Of a stretch of DNA of 64,000 nucleotides, positions 16,874 through 25,810 are shown piece by piece (the stretch's first letter is position 1; the number at the start of each line of letters is the position of its first letter). The stretch is from Paenibacillus sp. J31TS4 (lineage in GTDB: Bacteria > Bacillota > Bacilli > Paenibacillales > NBRC-103111). Made by a program: the position numbers and the translations under genes. The stretch lies in assembly GCF_018403265.1 (NCBI RefSeq), contig NZ_BOSI01000001.1:124001-188000 (forward strand), written 5' to 3'. Under the pieces are notes generated by a model that saw only the letters and a list, made by a program, of their open reading frames with translations, had not been told where the DNA came from and did no database searches.

Positions 16874-17778
16874 CAGAGGGTGTACTGCCGATATGGAAAC
16901 CGGTCGATTATACTTCCCATGATGTGGTCGCCAAGGCGCGGAGGATCCTTCGGATCAAGCGGATCGGCCACACCGGCACGCTCGATCCGAAGGTGACCGG
17001 CGTCCTGCCGCTTTGCATTGGACGAGCGACAAGACTCGTCGAGTACATCCAGGATCTGCCGAAGGAGTACGAGGCGGTTCTTACGCTTGGCCTGTCCACC
17101 GATACCGAGGATCTCACCGGTGAGGTGCTGGAACGGCTGGATCGGGTGACGGTATCGGCAGAAGAGATTACGCGCGTGCTGGCCTCGTTCGTCGGCACGA
17201 TTGATCAGGTGCCGCCGATGTATTCGGCGGTGAAGGTCGACGGCAAGCGGCTGTATGAGCTGGCGCGGGAAGGCGCCACTGTCGAGCGCAAGTCACGTCA
17301 GGTAGACATTTACCGGATCGATGCGCTTGCGATGGACCTGGACCGGCCGCATCCGGAGATTCGGTTTCGCGTTTCCTGTTCCAAAGGAACCTATATCCGC
17401 ACGCTGTGCGTCGATATCGGACGGGCGCTGGGCGTCCCGGCCGTCATGTCCGAGCTCGTCCGCACCGCGACCGGCTCCTTGACCCGCGCGAATTGCGTGA
17501 CGTTCGAGGAACTGGAGCAGGAAGCGGCGGACGGAACATGGCAACGGCGGCTGCTTGCGCCGGACGATGCGGTGCCGCATCTGGCGGCCGTGACGCTGGC
17601 CGCTCCGGAGCAGGCGGTTCACGCGCTGCAGGGCCGCAAGCTGCTTTGGGCGCCGGACACGCTGCCCGAGGGAGCGGGAGACCTGATCCGGCTCTATTCG
17701 CCGGAACGGGCATTCCTCGGTATTTTCCGGGCAGATCGGGAGCGCGGGCTGCTGCTCCCGGAAAAAGTATTCCAATAA
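16870..17778 (+). CDS. truB: tRNA pseudouridine(55) synthase
   Basis: Makes pseudouridine 55 in the T-loop of tRNAs (302 aa). The N-terminus WKPVDYTSHDVV is followed by the catalytic motif GHTGTLDPKVTGVLPL, whose Asp is the nucleophile. Other conserved parts are PPMYSAVKVDGKRLYE and VSCSKGTYIRTLCVDIG. A C-terminal PUA-like region completes it. It overlaps nrnA through ATGA, so translation is coupled, and it is followed by ribF after 44 nt. Nothing odd was seen. Confidence 0.97.
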   Translation: MTEGVLPIWKPVDYTSHDVVAKARRILRIKRIGHTGTLDPKVTGVLPLCIGRATRLVEYIQDLPKEYEAVLTLGLSTDTEDLTGEVLERLDRVTVSAEEITRVLASFVGTIDQVPPMYSAVKVDGKRLYELAREGATVERKSRQVDIYRIDALAMDLDRPHPEIRFRVSCSKGTYIRTLCVDIGRALGVPAVMSELVRTATGSLTRANCVTFEELEQEAADGTWQRRLLAPDDAVPHLAAVTLAAPEQAVHALQGRKLLWAPDTLPEGAGDLIRLYSPERAFLGIFRADRERGLLLPEKVFQ

Positions 17779-17822
17779 AAGCGGGGCGGCCCGTTAGTCG
17801 GAGAATAGCAGGTGATCACGGA

Positions 17823-18770
17823 ATGCAAGTGTTTACAATCAACTATCCAGAGAAGCTGCCACTCGCGGGCATGCCGGAGCGTCAAGTGCTGGCGATCGGG
17901 GATTTCGACGGCCTTCATCTCGGCCACCGGGAGGTCATTGCCAAGGCAGTGTCCGCCGGCAAGCAAAGCGGACTGCCCGTCGCGGTTATGACGTTCCATC
18001 CGCATCCGCGGGCGCTGCTCGGCCGCTCCCAATACGAGCAGATGCTGACGCCGCCTGAAGCCAAGCTTGCCTTGATGAAGGAGCTCGGGGTGGACTACGT
18101 CTACGTATTCGTGTTTCATCGGACGTTCTCCGAGCTTGCGCCGGACCAGTTCGTGGAACGGATCTTGATGCCGCTCGGCATCGAGAAGGTCGTCGTCGGC
18201 TTCGACTTCTCGTTCGGCTATCAGGGCAAGGGCACGCCTGGCCTGCTGCGGGAGCTAGGGCAGCCGAGAATGGCGGTGGAGGTCGTGCAGGCATTTCACC
18301 AGGACGGCCGCAAGGTGAGCAGCACGCTTATCCGCGAAGCACTCGAGGAGGGACGCGTCGAGGAAGCGGCCGTTCTGCTCGGACGTCCGTACCAGGTGCG
18401 CGGGCATGTCGTGGAAGGACGCAGGCTGGGCCGAACGATCGGCTTCCCTACGGCCAATCTAGAGCTTGCAGAGCCTTACTTGCTGCCTCGCCTGGGCGTC
18501 TATGCGGTACGCGTCCGGGAGACGGGACGGGAGCGTTCGTTCGCGGGTGCCGCGAATCTCGGCGTCAAGCCGACCATTGAGGGCGAAGGTCATCGCGTGT
18601 CGCTCGAGGTGCACCTGCTGGATTACGAAGGCGATTTGTACGGGGAGAATCTCCAGGTCGAGTTCCTTCATTACATCCGGCCCGAGCAAAAATTCGCCTC
18701 CCTGCCCGATTTGGTCTCCCAGATCGGCAAGGATGTAGAGGAGATTCGGCGGAGATTGCAGCCCGTTTGA
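17823..18770 (+). CDS. ribF: Bifunctional riboflavin kinase/FAD synthetase
   Basis: Converts riboflavin to FMN and FMN to FAD in the cytosol (315 aa). The N-terminal adenylyltransferase part has IGDFDGLHLGHREVI (nucleotide-binding H-x-G-H) and GFDFSFGYQGKG. The C-terminal flavokinase domain has the GRTIGFPTANLEL motif. The start at ATG 17823 is preceded by AGGTGATC and matches the family N-terminus; an open frame continues upstream through truB but is not homologous. It ends the operon that starts at rimP. No clear terminator follows, though rpsO has its own promoter. Confidence 0.96.
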   Translation: MQVFTINYPEKLPLAGMPERQVLAIGDFDGLHLGHREVIAKAVSAGKQSGLPVAVMTFHPHPRALLGRSQYEQMLTPPEAKLALMKELGVDYVYVFVFHRTFSELAPDQFVERILMPLGIEKVVVGFDFSFGYQGKGTPGLLRELGQPRMAVEVVQAFHQDGRKVSSTLIREALEEGRVEEAAVLLGRPYQVRGHVVEGRRLGRTIGFPTANLELAEPYLLPRLGVYAVRVRETGRERSFAGAANLGVKPTIEGEGHRVSLEVHLLDYEGDLYGENLQVEFLHYIRPEQKFASLPDLVSQIGKDVEEIRRRLQPV

Positions 18771-18906
18771 CGTTTCGCTTGTGAAGGACGAGGAAGAGGG
18801 GGAAGACGGCTCACCGGCTAGACACAGTCCTGCAGGGAGCTTCCCGATGGGGACGGACGACAGGCTGGCCGCTTCAGGCGGCTGTGCTGCTTGAAACGGA
18901 TTCCGT

Positions 18907-18935
18907 TTGCTTCCGCCCGCCTTCTGTGCTATACT
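18907..18935 (+). promoter_or_regulatory. Promoter for rpsO
   Basis: TTGCTT (18907-18912), 17-bp spacer, extended -10 TGC-TATACT (18930-18935). Confidence 0.75.
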
Positions 18936-18962
18936 TTGTTTTGGTTGCCCGATGGCATACAT

Positions 18963-19036
18963 GCCCAGTGCGGCAGCCGAACCTCAGCGTGGATCTTCGT
19001 ATCACCGACGAGTTCTGGGCTGACGGCGATTTTTTA
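18963..19036 (+). promoter_or_regulatory. Putative autoregulatory leader of rpsO
   Basis: The 5' leader contains a closing stem GCCCAG/CTGGGC (18963-18968 with 19015-19020) around inner short hairpins, followed by GACGGCGATTTTTT. S15 of Gram-positive bacteria is known to repress its own mRNA by binding a structured leader. Membership in one of the described leader classes needs a covariance-model search. Confidence 0.45.
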
Positions 19037-19059
19037 GATAATTAGGAGGTGAACCCACA

Positions 19060-19329
19060 ATGGCATTGACACAAGAGCGCAAGACACAGATCATTCAAGA
19101 GCACAAGGTTCATGAAACGGATACTGGATCTCCCGAGGTTCAGGTAGCTATCCTTACGGAGAACATTGTCAACCTGACTCAACATCTGCGGACGCACAAG
19201 AAGGATCATCATTCCCGCCGCGGTCTGTTGAAGATGGTCGGACAGCGCCGTAAGCTGCTCGCATATCTGAAGAACAATGACGTGAAACGCTACAGCGCGT
19301 TGATCGAGAAGCTTGGTCTCCGCAGATAA
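19060..19329 (+). CDS. rpsO: Ribosomal protein S15
   Basis: The 89-aa 30S primary binding protein that attaches to helix 22 of 16S rRNA. The sequence is canonical: [19 protein letters not shown], then [22 protein letters not shown] and a C-terminal Leu-Gly-Leu-Arg-Arg. A strong AGGAGGTGA ribosome site precedes the ATG. It is transcribed from its own promoter through a structured leader and followed by a terminator-like hairpin before pnp, the usual arrangement. Confidence 0.98.
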   Translation: MALTQERKTQIIQEHKVHETDTGSPEVQVAILTENIVNLTQHLRTHKKDHHSRRGLLKMVGQRRKLLAYLKNNDVKRYSALIEKLGLRR

Positions 19330-19346
19330 GCGAAGCGGAACTTATG

Positions 19347-19410
19347 GAAAGCAACCTTTGTTTCATCGTGCAGGCCGACTGCATAGACGGGCAATGGTTG
19401 CTTTTCTTAT
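19347..19410 (+). terminator. Terminator-like hairpin after rpsO
   Basis: AAAGCAACC (from 19347) pairs with GGTTGCTTT (19396-19404) around a loop holding a small TGCA hairpin, followed by TTCTTAT. Confidence 0.6.
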
Positions 19411-19412
19411 AT

Positions 19413-19462
19413 CCCCGTTTCCTCTCCGTACGGGAGGGAACGGGCAATTCCGCCTTTTTTCT
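19413..19462 (+). terminator. Second hairpin with T-run upstream of pnp
   Basis: A CCCGTT...AACGGG stem with inner pairing is followed 10 nt later by CCTTTTTTCTT. It could be a second terminator or part of the pnp leader. A short perfect palindrome AGAGATAATCTCT follows at 19508-19520, just before the pnp ribosome site. Confidence 0.45.
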
Positions 19463-19539
19463 TATGAATGCAGAGACGGAAGGATAAGCTAATTCTTATA
19501 CAGTAATAGAGATAATCTCTACATAGCAGGAGGTCAAGC

Positions 19540-21624
19540 ATGGAGAAGAAAGTGTATATGGAGCTGGGCGGCAGGCCCCTCATCCTGGAAACAGGACGAC
19601 TGGCGAAGCAAGCGAACGGTGCCGTCATGGCTCGTTACGGCGACACGGCCGTCTTGTGTACGGTAACGGCGTCTTCGGAGCCGAAGGATCTCGACTTCTT
19701 TCCGCTCACCGTCAACTACGAGGAGCGCCTTTACTCCGTCGGCAAGATTCCCGGCGGGTATCCGAAGCGCGAGGGACGTCCGACGCAAAAAGCGATTCTG
19801 GCAAGCCGTCTGACCGACCGGCCGATCCGTCCGCTGTTCCCCGAAGGGTTCCGCAACGACGTGCAGATCGTCAATCTGGTCATGAGCGTCGAGCAGGATA
19901 ACGTGCCGGACATCGTTGCGATGATCGGAACCTCTGCGGCGCTCAGCATCTCGGATGTACCGTTCAATGGACCGATCGGCGGCGTGATCGTCGGCCGCGT
20001 GGACGGAGAATTCGTCATTAACCCGACCGTGGAGCAGTCCAAAGTGTCCGATCTCTATTTGGTCGTTGCCGGAACTAAGGATTCAATCATGATGGTCGAG
20101 GCCGAGGCGCAGGAAATCCCGGAAGAGGTTATGCTTGAGGCCATCATGTTCGGGCACGAGGAGATCAAGAAGATCGTAGCGAAGATCGAAGAGCTGACGG
20201 CTGAGGTCGGCAAGCCGAAGATGGAAGTGAAGCTGCACCAGACCGATGCGGCTGTCAACGAAGCCGTCCGTGCCTATGCGAAGGACCGTCTCGTGGAAGC
20301 GGTACGGATCGAGGAGAAGCATGCACGCCAGGATGCGATCGACGCCATTAATGCGGAAGCTATCGAGCATTTCAGCGGGCTGTACACCGAGACGCCGGAG
20401 CTGCTGGCCGACGCTAAGGAAGTGCTGCACGATATCGTCAAGGAAGAAGTGCGCCGCCTGATCACCCACGACAAGGTGCGTCCGGACGGCCGCAAGCTGA
20501 CCGAAATCCGGCCGATCGAATGCGATGTCGACCTGCTGCCGAGAGCGCACGGTTCGGCTCTGTTCACGCGTGGACAAACGCAGGTGCTCAGCGCTTGTAC
20601 GCTCGGCGCGATGGGAGACGTCCAGATGCTGGACGGCCTTGATCTTCAGGAAACGAAACGGTTCATGCACCATTACAATTTCCCGCCGTTCAGCGTAGGC
20701 GAAGCCCGTCCGCTGCGTCCTCCGGGCCGCCGCGAAATCGGACACGGCGCGCTTGGCGAACGGGCACTCGAGATGGTATTGCCTTCGGAATCGGAATTCC
20801 CGTATGCGATCCGCGTCGTATCGGAAGTCCTCGAATCGAACGGCTCCTCCTCGCAGGCGAGCATTTGCGCCGGCACGATGGCGCTCATGGCGGCAGGCGT
20901 ACCGATCAAAGCTCCGGTGTCGGGCATTGCGATGGGCCTCATCAAGGACGGCGAGCATTTCACCATCCTGACCGACATTCAGGGCATGGAAGACCATCTC
21001 GGCGACATGGATTTCAAAGTAGCTGGCACCGCCAAAGGCGTCACTGCGATCCAAATGGACATTAAGATCGACGGCATCGACCGCGCGATTCTGTCGGAAT
21101 CGCTGAGCCAGGCACGGGAAGGCCGCATGTTCATCATGGACAAGATGCTGGCACGCATCGGCGAGGTCCGCAAGGAGCTGTCGCCTTATGCGCCTAAGAT
21201 CACCGTGATGCACATCCATCCGGACAAGATCCGCGACGTTATCGGCGCAGGGGGCAAGATCATCAACAAGATCATCGACGAGACGGGCGTCAAAATCGAC
21301 ATCGAGCAGGACGGCACGATCTTCATCGCGTCGAGCAATGCAGAGATGAACGAGAAGGCCAAGTCGATCATCGAAGGCATCGTGAGAGAAGTCGTGGTCG
21401 GAGAAACCTACTTGGGAACGGTCAAACGGATCGAGAAGTTCGGCGCGTTCGTCGAAGTACTCCCAGGCAAGGAAGGCCTCGTTCACATCTCGCAGCTGTC
21501 GACGGAGCGGGTGGCCAAAGTAGAGGATGTCGTCAAGCTTGGCGATCAGATTACGGTCAAAGTAACCGAAATCGATCCGCAAGGGCGCGTCAACCTGTCC
21601 CGCAAAGCCACTTTGTCCCAATAA
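19540..21624 (+). CDS. pnp: Polyribonucleotide nucleotidyltransferase (PNPase)
   Basis: A 3'-5' phosphorolytic exoribonuclease of 694 aa, a trimeric degradosome component. Two RNase PH domains are visible (first from residue 1, second starting near 310 with [20 protein letters not shown] and the catalytic region [12 protein letters not shown]). A KH domain ([19 protein letters not shown], from about residue 560) and an S1 domain ([21 protein letters not shown]) follow. The start ATG has AGGAGGTC 7 nt upstream. Together with RNase J (29843) and RNase Y (48642), the window encodes three central mRNA-decay enzymes. Confidence 0.98.
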   Translation: MEKKVYMELGGRPLILETGRLAKQANGAVMARYGDTAVLCTVTASSEPKDLDFFPLTVNYEERLYSVGKIPGGYPKREGRPTQKAILASRLTDRPIRPLFPEGFRNDVQIVNLVMSVEQDNVPDIVAMIGTSAALSISDVPFNGPIGGVIVGRVDGEFVINPTVEQSKVSDLYLVVAGTKDSIMMVEAEAQEIPEEVMLEAIMFGHEEIKKIVAKIEELTAEVGKPKMEVKLHQTDAAVNEAVRAYAKDRLVEAVRIEEKHARQDAIDAINAEAIEHFSGLYTETPELLADAKEVLHDIVKEEVRRLITHDKVRPDGRKLTEIRPIECDVDLLPRAHGSALFTRGQTQVLSACTLGAMGDVQMLDGLDLQETKRFMHHYNFPPFSVGEARPLRPPGRREIGHGALGERALEMVLPSESEFPYAIRVVSEVLESNGSSSQASICAGTMALMAAGVPIKAPVSGIAMGLIKDGEHFTILTDIQGMEDHLGDMDFKVAGTAKGVTAIQMDIKIDGIDRAILSESLSQAREGRMFIMDKMLARIGEVRKELSPYAPKITVMHIHPDKIRDVIGAGGKIINKIIDETGVKIDIEQDGTIFIASSNAEMNEKAKSIIEGIVREVVVGETYLGTVKRIEKFGAFVEVLPGKEGLVHISQLSTERVAKVEDVVKLGDQITVKVTEIDPQGRVNLSRKATLSQ

Positions 21625-21655
21625 GTTGTCCCGGTTAAACCAATCGGATAAAATA

Positions 21656-21686
21656 AAGAGTCAGAGGGATCTGTCTCTTTTTTATT
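21656..21686 (+). terminator. Intrinsic terminator after pnp
   Basis: AGAG-T-CAGA / TCTG-T-CTCT stem with a GGGA loop, followed by TTTTTTATTT. Confidence 0.85.
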
Positions 21687-21802
21687 TGCCCGGATTTTCT
21701 TCTACTTAACGGTTTCCCGACATAGACTTGGGACAACGGAGGGAGCCTGCCCACCCGGCATGCTCCCCCAAAAGCTGTTGCCAAGAAGCAGGGGGACCGT
21801 AC

Positions 21803-22882
21803 ATGAACAAGAAGGGGATACTGCCGGCCGTATTCGTCATGGCGGGAACGCTGGCCGTCTGCCAGCTTCCGGCTGTGCGGGCTTATATGCAGGAGGTCAA
21901 GCAGACGCCGCCGGGCGTGTCTGCGGCGCTTCAGCAGGCAGACGCCGTGCCCGCCATGGCGGGATTCGGGGGATCATCTTCCGGAAGCGGCGCTTCTGTC
22001 GTCCGCAAGGAAATGGCGAAGCAGAAACGGGTGGACCGCCAGCAGCTGCTGGCCACAATCCAGGAAGAGGCCAAGACGCTGTACCGCGCGCCGATCGACG
22101 CCAAAGTCGATCGGGTGTGGAAGGCGATTCCCGGCTACAACGGCAGGGAAGTGGACGTGGAAAAGACGCTGCAGCTGGCGGAGCAGGCGCCGGCCGGTCA
22201 GCCGGTGCGCTATCTGTTTCGCGAAATTCCGCCTAAGGTTCATCTGAGCGATCTGGGCGCACATCCGGTTTACAAGGGGAATCCCGAGAAGCCGATGGCC
22301 GCGCTAATGATCAATGTCGCCTGGGGAGACGAGTATCTGCCCCGCATGCTGGACATTCTCAAGAAGGAGAACGTCCATGCGACGTTTTTCTTCGACGGCT
22401 CCTGGCTGTCCAAGCATGTGGAGACCGCCAAGGAAATTCAGGCGCAAGGGCATGAGCTGTCCAATCACGCCTATTCGCACAAAAATATGAGCACCTTGAG
22501 CCGCCAACAGGCGATCGAGGAAATCAGCAAGACGGAGAAGCTGCTGACCGAGCAGCTGGGCGTGTCCAATACACTGTTCGCCCCGCCCTCCGGCGATTTC
22601 GATCAGGAGACGGTGAAGATCGCCAGGGAGCTTAAGCTGCAGACCGTTCTATGGACGATTGATACAGTAGATTGGCGCAACCCGGCGCCCGAGCAAATTC
22701 TTGCCAAGCTGTCGCGGACGATGGAACCGGGTGCTCTCATATTGATGCATCCGACCAAATCGTCCTCGGCGGCGCTGGAGGGCATCATCCGGATCATCAA
22801 GCAGAAGGGGCTTGCGCTCGGGACGGTCAGCGAGCTGCTCTCGCCGGAGCGCGTGCCGGAGACCGAGACCAAGCTTCCCTGA
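21803..22882 (+). CDS. ylxY: YlxY-like polysaccharide deacetylase-fold protein (probably exported)
   Basis: A 359-aa NodB-fold protein with an N-terminal hydrophobic segment (residues 5-25) resembling a signal peptide or anchor. Residues 180-340 carry the deacetylase fold: NVHATFFFDGSW, GHELSNHAYSHKNM and LFAPPSGDFDQETV. The two metal-binding His of the H-x3-H motif are kept, but the canonical TFDDG motif is replaced by INVAWGDEYL, so the catalytic Asp pair is not intact. The B. subtilis YlxY found at the same locus after pnp has a similar change. The start at ATG 21803 follows AGGGGGA; an upstream TTG at 21728 would precede an unlikely leader. A role in the cell wall or spore is an inference. 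Confidence 0.85.
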   Translation: MNKKGILPAVFVMAGTLAVCQLPAVRAYMQEVKQTPPGVSAALQQADAVPAMAGFGGSSSGSGASVVRKEMAKQKRVDRQQLLATIQEEAKTLYRAPIDAKVDRVWKAIPGYNGREVDVEKTLQLAEQAPAGQPVRYLFREIPPKVHLSDLGAHPVYKGNPEKPMAALMINVAWGDEYLPRMLDILKKENVHATFFFDGSWLSKHVETAKEIQAQGHELSNHAYSHKNMSTLSRQQAIEEISKTEKLLTEQLGVSNTLFAPPSGDFDQETVKIARELKLQTVLWTIDTVDWRNPAPEQILAKLSRTMEPGALILMHPTKSSSAALEGIIRIIKQKGLALGTVSELLSPERVPETETKLP

Positions 22883-22914
22883 TGCGCGGCTTGACCTTGA
22901 TAGGAGGAACGCGA

Positions 22915-24180
22915 GTGAAGAAGACAACATTATCGAACGGCTTGAGAGTCGTCATGGAACAAATCCCGACTTGCCGGTCGGTATCGTTCGGCATTTGGGT
23001 GAAGACAGGCTCGCGGAACGAGGAGAAGAACCAGAACGGCGTCTCGCACTTTATCGAGCATATGCTGTTCAAGGGAACGGACCGCTATTCGGCCAAGGAA
23101 ATCGCCGAGGTTTTCGACGGCATCGGCGGCAACGTGAACGCTTTTACCACCAAGGAGTATACCTGCTACTACGCCAAGGTTCTCGACGAGCACGTACCGA
23201 TAGCGGTAGACGTCCTGTCCGACATGTTCTTTCATTCCCGCATGGATTTGGAGGAGCTGGAAAAGGAACGCAACGTCATTCTTGAGGAAATCTCGATGTA
23301 CGAGGATACGCCGGACGACCTGGTGCACGATCTGCTGGCCCGGGCCGCCTATGGCAACCATCCGCTCGGCATGACGATTCTCGGAACCGAGGAGATTCTG
23401 AACCAGCAGACGCCGGATACGCTCAAAGCCTATATGCGGCAGCATTATTCGATCGCCAATACGGTCGTCAGCGTCGCGGGCAACATCAATGAAGGCATTC
23501 TGGACCTGCTGGAGAAGCATTTTGGCGCTTTCTCGGTCCGAGGTCAAGAGCATAGCTACGAGCCGCCGGCTTTTCTCGCCGATTCGATCTATCACGAGAA
23601 GAAGACCGAGCAGAACCATATCTGCCTTGCACTGCCCGGCTGCTCCGTTAAGGACGACCGGTTCTATGCGATGGTGCTGCTGAACAATGCGCTCGGCGGG
23701 GGCATGAGCTCCAGGCTGTTCCAGGAGATCCGGGAGAAGCGGGGGTTAGCCTACTCCGTCTACTCGTATCACTCCGCGCATTTGGACAGCGGAATGTTCA
23801 CGCTCTATACCGGCACGGCACCCAAGCAAACGGAGGAAGTGCTCAAGGTGTCGATGGCGATCATCGAAGACATGATCGTGCACGGCATGACCGAAGCGGA
23901 GCTCAGAAAGGGCAAGGAGCAGCTAAAAGGCAGCCTCATTCTGAGCCTGGAGAGCACGAGCAGCCGGATGAACCGGCTCGGCAAGAATGAGCTGCTGCTC
24001 GGCCGCCATCTGTCCATGGACGATCTGATCGCCAAAATCGAAGCGGTCGATATGGAGCTGATCCGTGCCGTCACGGCCGATTTGTTCTCCCATCCGTTTG
24101 CACTCGCAATGGTTGGGCAGTCGGATCAGGCCATCAAAGGATTCAGGAGGGATCAGCTTGTCTCACACCGTCCAAATTAA
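22915..24180 (+). CDS. mlpA: M16-family zinc protease (MlpA/YmxG)
   Basis: A 421-aa insulinase/processing-peptidase relative. The inverted zinc motif HFIEH lies at residues 45-49, with the distal Glu expected in the helix around [15 protein letters not shown]. The C-terminal half has the [14 protein letters not shown] motif. The GTG start at 22915 is preceded by AGGAGGAA. It follows ylxY as in B. subtilis, and its last 23 nt overlap the dut start. The substrate is unknown in this family; a single intact zinc site suggests a catalytically competent soluble protease. Confidence 0.93.
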   Translation: MKKTTLSNGLRVVMEQIPTCRSVSFGIWVKTGSRNEEKNQNGVSHFIEHMLFKGTDRYSAKEIAEVFDGIGGNVNAFTTKEYTCYYAKVLDEHVPIAVDVLSDMFFHSRMDLEELEKERNVILEEISMYEDTPDDLVHDLLARAAYGNHPLGMTILGTEEILNQQTPDTLKAYMRQHYSIANTVVSVAGNINEGILDLLEKHFGAFSVRGQEHSYEPPAFLADSIYHEKKTEQNHICLALPGCSVKDDRFYAMVLLNNALGGGMSSRLFQEIREKRGLAYSVYSYHSAHLDSGMFTLYTGTAPKQTEEVLKVSMAIIEDMIVHGMTEAELRKGKEQLKGSLILSLESTSSRMNRLGKNELLLGRHLSMDDLIAKIEAVDMELIRAVTADLFSHPFALAMVGQSDQAIKGFRRDQLVSHRPN

Positions 24181-24604
24181 ACGGCTGGCGAACAGCGGCG
24201 ATCTTCCGCTTCCTCAGAGAATGTCGCTTGAAGCGAGCGGGTATGATCTGCACGCTGCGGTAGAGGAGCCTGTCGTCCTGCAGCCGGGACGTCGGGCGCT
24301 GATCCCTACCGGTTTTGCGCTTGCGATGCCCGCCGGTCTGGAGGCCCAAATCCGCCCCCGCAGCGGACTAGCCTTCAAGCACGGCATCACCTGCCTTAAT
24401 ACGCCCGGCACAATCGACGCCGATTACAGAGGCGAGGTCAAGGTGCTTCTCATCAATTTGGGTGAGGAACCGTTCGCGATTCAGCGCGGCGAGCGGATTG
24501 CCCAGATGGTGTTTCAGACCGTTCCGGACGTCCGCCTGACCGAAACGGCCGAGCTGGCCGAGACCGTCCGAGGTGCCGGCGGCTTCGGCCATACCGGCCG
24601 ATAA
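24158..24604 (+). CDS. dut: dUTP diphosphatase
   Basis: A trimeric dUTPase (148 aa) that hydrolyses dUTP to dUMP, keeping uracil out of DNA and supplying dTMP synthesis. All five motifs are present: [40 protein letters not shown] and the C-terminal [11 protein letters not shown] arm. The start is TTG 24158, inside the mlpA 3' end, with AGGAGGGATC at a good distance. The last motif usually has Ser or Thr where this one has His (GFGHTG), a minor variation. It sits between mlpA and dpaA, where B. subtilis has ymxH. A terminator follows. Confidence 0.95.
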   Translation: MSHTVQIKRLANSGDLPLPQRMSLEASGYDLHAAVEEPVVLQPGRRALIPTGFALAMPAGLEAQIRPRSGLAFKHGITCLNTPGTIDADYRGEVKVLLINLGEEPFAIQRGERIAQMVFQTVPDVRLTETAELAETVRGAGGFGHTGR

Positions 24605-24703
24605 GCTTGCGCCGCTTTCAAGGACGATTTCCAACGAAAGGCATGGGAAGCTGCTATCGGTTTTTCCCGCCTGCTTGCAGCCCGCCGCTCTAAGTAACGA
24701 TAG

Positions 24704-24733
24704 AAAACCAACCGAAACCGGTTGGTTTTTTTG
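24704..24733 (+). terminator. Intrinsic terminator after dut
   Basis: AAAACCAACC / GGTTGGTTTT stem with a short GAAACC loop and a T-run. The rest of 24605-24840 holds nothing I can assign. Confidence 0.9.
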
Positions 24734-24838
24734 TTGTCTCGGTATAGTGGCAGGGAGAAGGGGAGCGCTCTCTTGAGGGTTCAAGCCTAAGGGAGCCGGG
24801 ATATCTGCCTTGCCGGCAGCCGCCTCTCCCGCGCGTGT

Positions 24839-24867
24839 CACCCCGAATTAAGCCCACGCATATGATG
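24839..24867 (+). promoter_or_regulatory. SigK-like promoter upstream of dpaA
   Basis: CACC at 24839-24842 and CATATGATG from 24859 are separated by 16 bp, close to the mother-cell sigma-K consensus (mACm, CATAnnnTA). The last position differs from consensus. dpaAB (spoVF) is sigma-K dependent in B. subtilis, which supports the reading. Confidence 0.45.
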
Positions 24868-24910
24868 GCGTAACGATAACGGCATTAGGGAAAAGGGTGC
24901 AAACAATCCA

Positions 24911-25810
24911 ATGCTTACCGGCATTCATGTCTCTCTCATCGGCGGAGACGCCCGCCAGCTTGAAGTCATTGAACAGCTGATCGAAATGGACGCAAGCGTG
25001 CAACTGATCGGATTTGACAACCTGCAAACGATCCCCAACGGCGTGACGAGGACGAAACTGACGCCGGAGGCGCTGGAGCATGCCGATGCCCTCCTGCTGC
25101 CGGCCGTCGGTACGGATGACAAGGGCCACGTCGTGTCGATTTTTACGTCCGAGGAATTGGTGCTTACCGAAGAACATATCGCGTCGCTTCCCAAGCATGG
25201 CAAAGTATACACCGGCATGGCGAAGCCGTATCTGACCGAGCTTTGCAGCCGTCACGGTATCGGGCTTGTCGAGTTGTTCGACCGGGACGACGTGGCGATC
25301 TACAACTCGATTCCTACTGCTGAAGGCGCGCTGATGATGGCCATCCAGAATACAGACTTCACCATACACGGCTCGAACAGTATCGTCTTGGGCATGGGAC
25401 GCACCGGGCTCACGATGGCCCGCGCGCTGCAAGGGCTCGGCTCCACGGTCAAGGTCGGCGTGAGAAGGCCCGAGCATTACGCGCGCGCCTGGGAGATGGG
25501 CTTCAAGCCGTTTTACGTGAAGGATCTGGCAGACTTCGTAAGCGATGTCGACCTGCTCTTCAACACGATACCGGTGCTTGTGGTCACGGCGCAAATCATC
25601 GCCAAAATTCCGCACCGCTCGCTGATTATCGACCTGGCCTCCAAGCCGGGCGGCACGGATTTCCGTTTCGCCGAGAAGAGGGGCATCAAGGCGCTGCTGG
25701 CTCCGGGGCTGCCCGGAATCGTCGCGCCGAAAACCGCCGGAAGAATTATCGCCCAAACGCTCAGTCATCTGCTCATGGAAGATGCCGGCAAAAGGAGGAA
25801 CGATGCATGA
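24911..25810 (+). CDS. dpaA: Dipicolinate synthase subunit A
   Basis: The larger subunit (299 aa) of the enzyme that oxidises the dihydrodipicolinate precursor to dipicolinic acid in the mother cell during late sporulation. The C-terminal half has a Rossmann NAD(P)-binding region (SNSIVLGMGRTGLTMARAL, followed by VGVRRPEHYAR) and KALLAPGLPGIVAPKTAG, characteristic of SpoVFA. It is preceded by a SigK-like promoter and overlaps dpaB by 4 nt (ATGA). Clustering with asd, dapG and dapA places it next to the enzymes that make its substrate. Confidence 0.96.
   Translation: MLTGIHVSLIGGDARQLEVIEQLIEMDASVQLIGFDNLQTIPNGVTRTKLTPEALEHADALLLPAVGTDDKGHVVSIFTSEELVLTEEHIASLPKHGKVYTGMAKPYLTELCSRHGIGLVELFDRDDVAIYNSIPTAEGALMMAIQNTDFTIHGSNSIVLGMGRTGLTMARALQGLGSTVKVGVRRPEHYARAWEMGFKPFYVKDLADFVSDVDLLFNTIPVLVVTAQIIAKIPHRSLIIDLASKPGGTDFRFAEKRGIKALLAPGLPGIVAPKTAGRIIAQTLSHLLMEDAGKRRNDA

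Noticed and set aside
17406-17822. N-terminal extension of ribF into truB
   Set aside because: Low-complexity Gly/Arg/Ala sequence read in the wrong frame of truB; ATG 17823 matches the RibF family.
20083-21621. A 512-aa minus-strand frame opposite pnp
   Set aside because: Antisense shadow; the translation lacks recognisable motifs while pnp is complete.
22672-22914. N-terminal extension of mlpA into the ylxY gene
   Set aside because: The extra 81 codons overlap ylxY in another frame and are not peptidase-like; GTG 22915 has a strong ribosome site and gives the family N-terminus.
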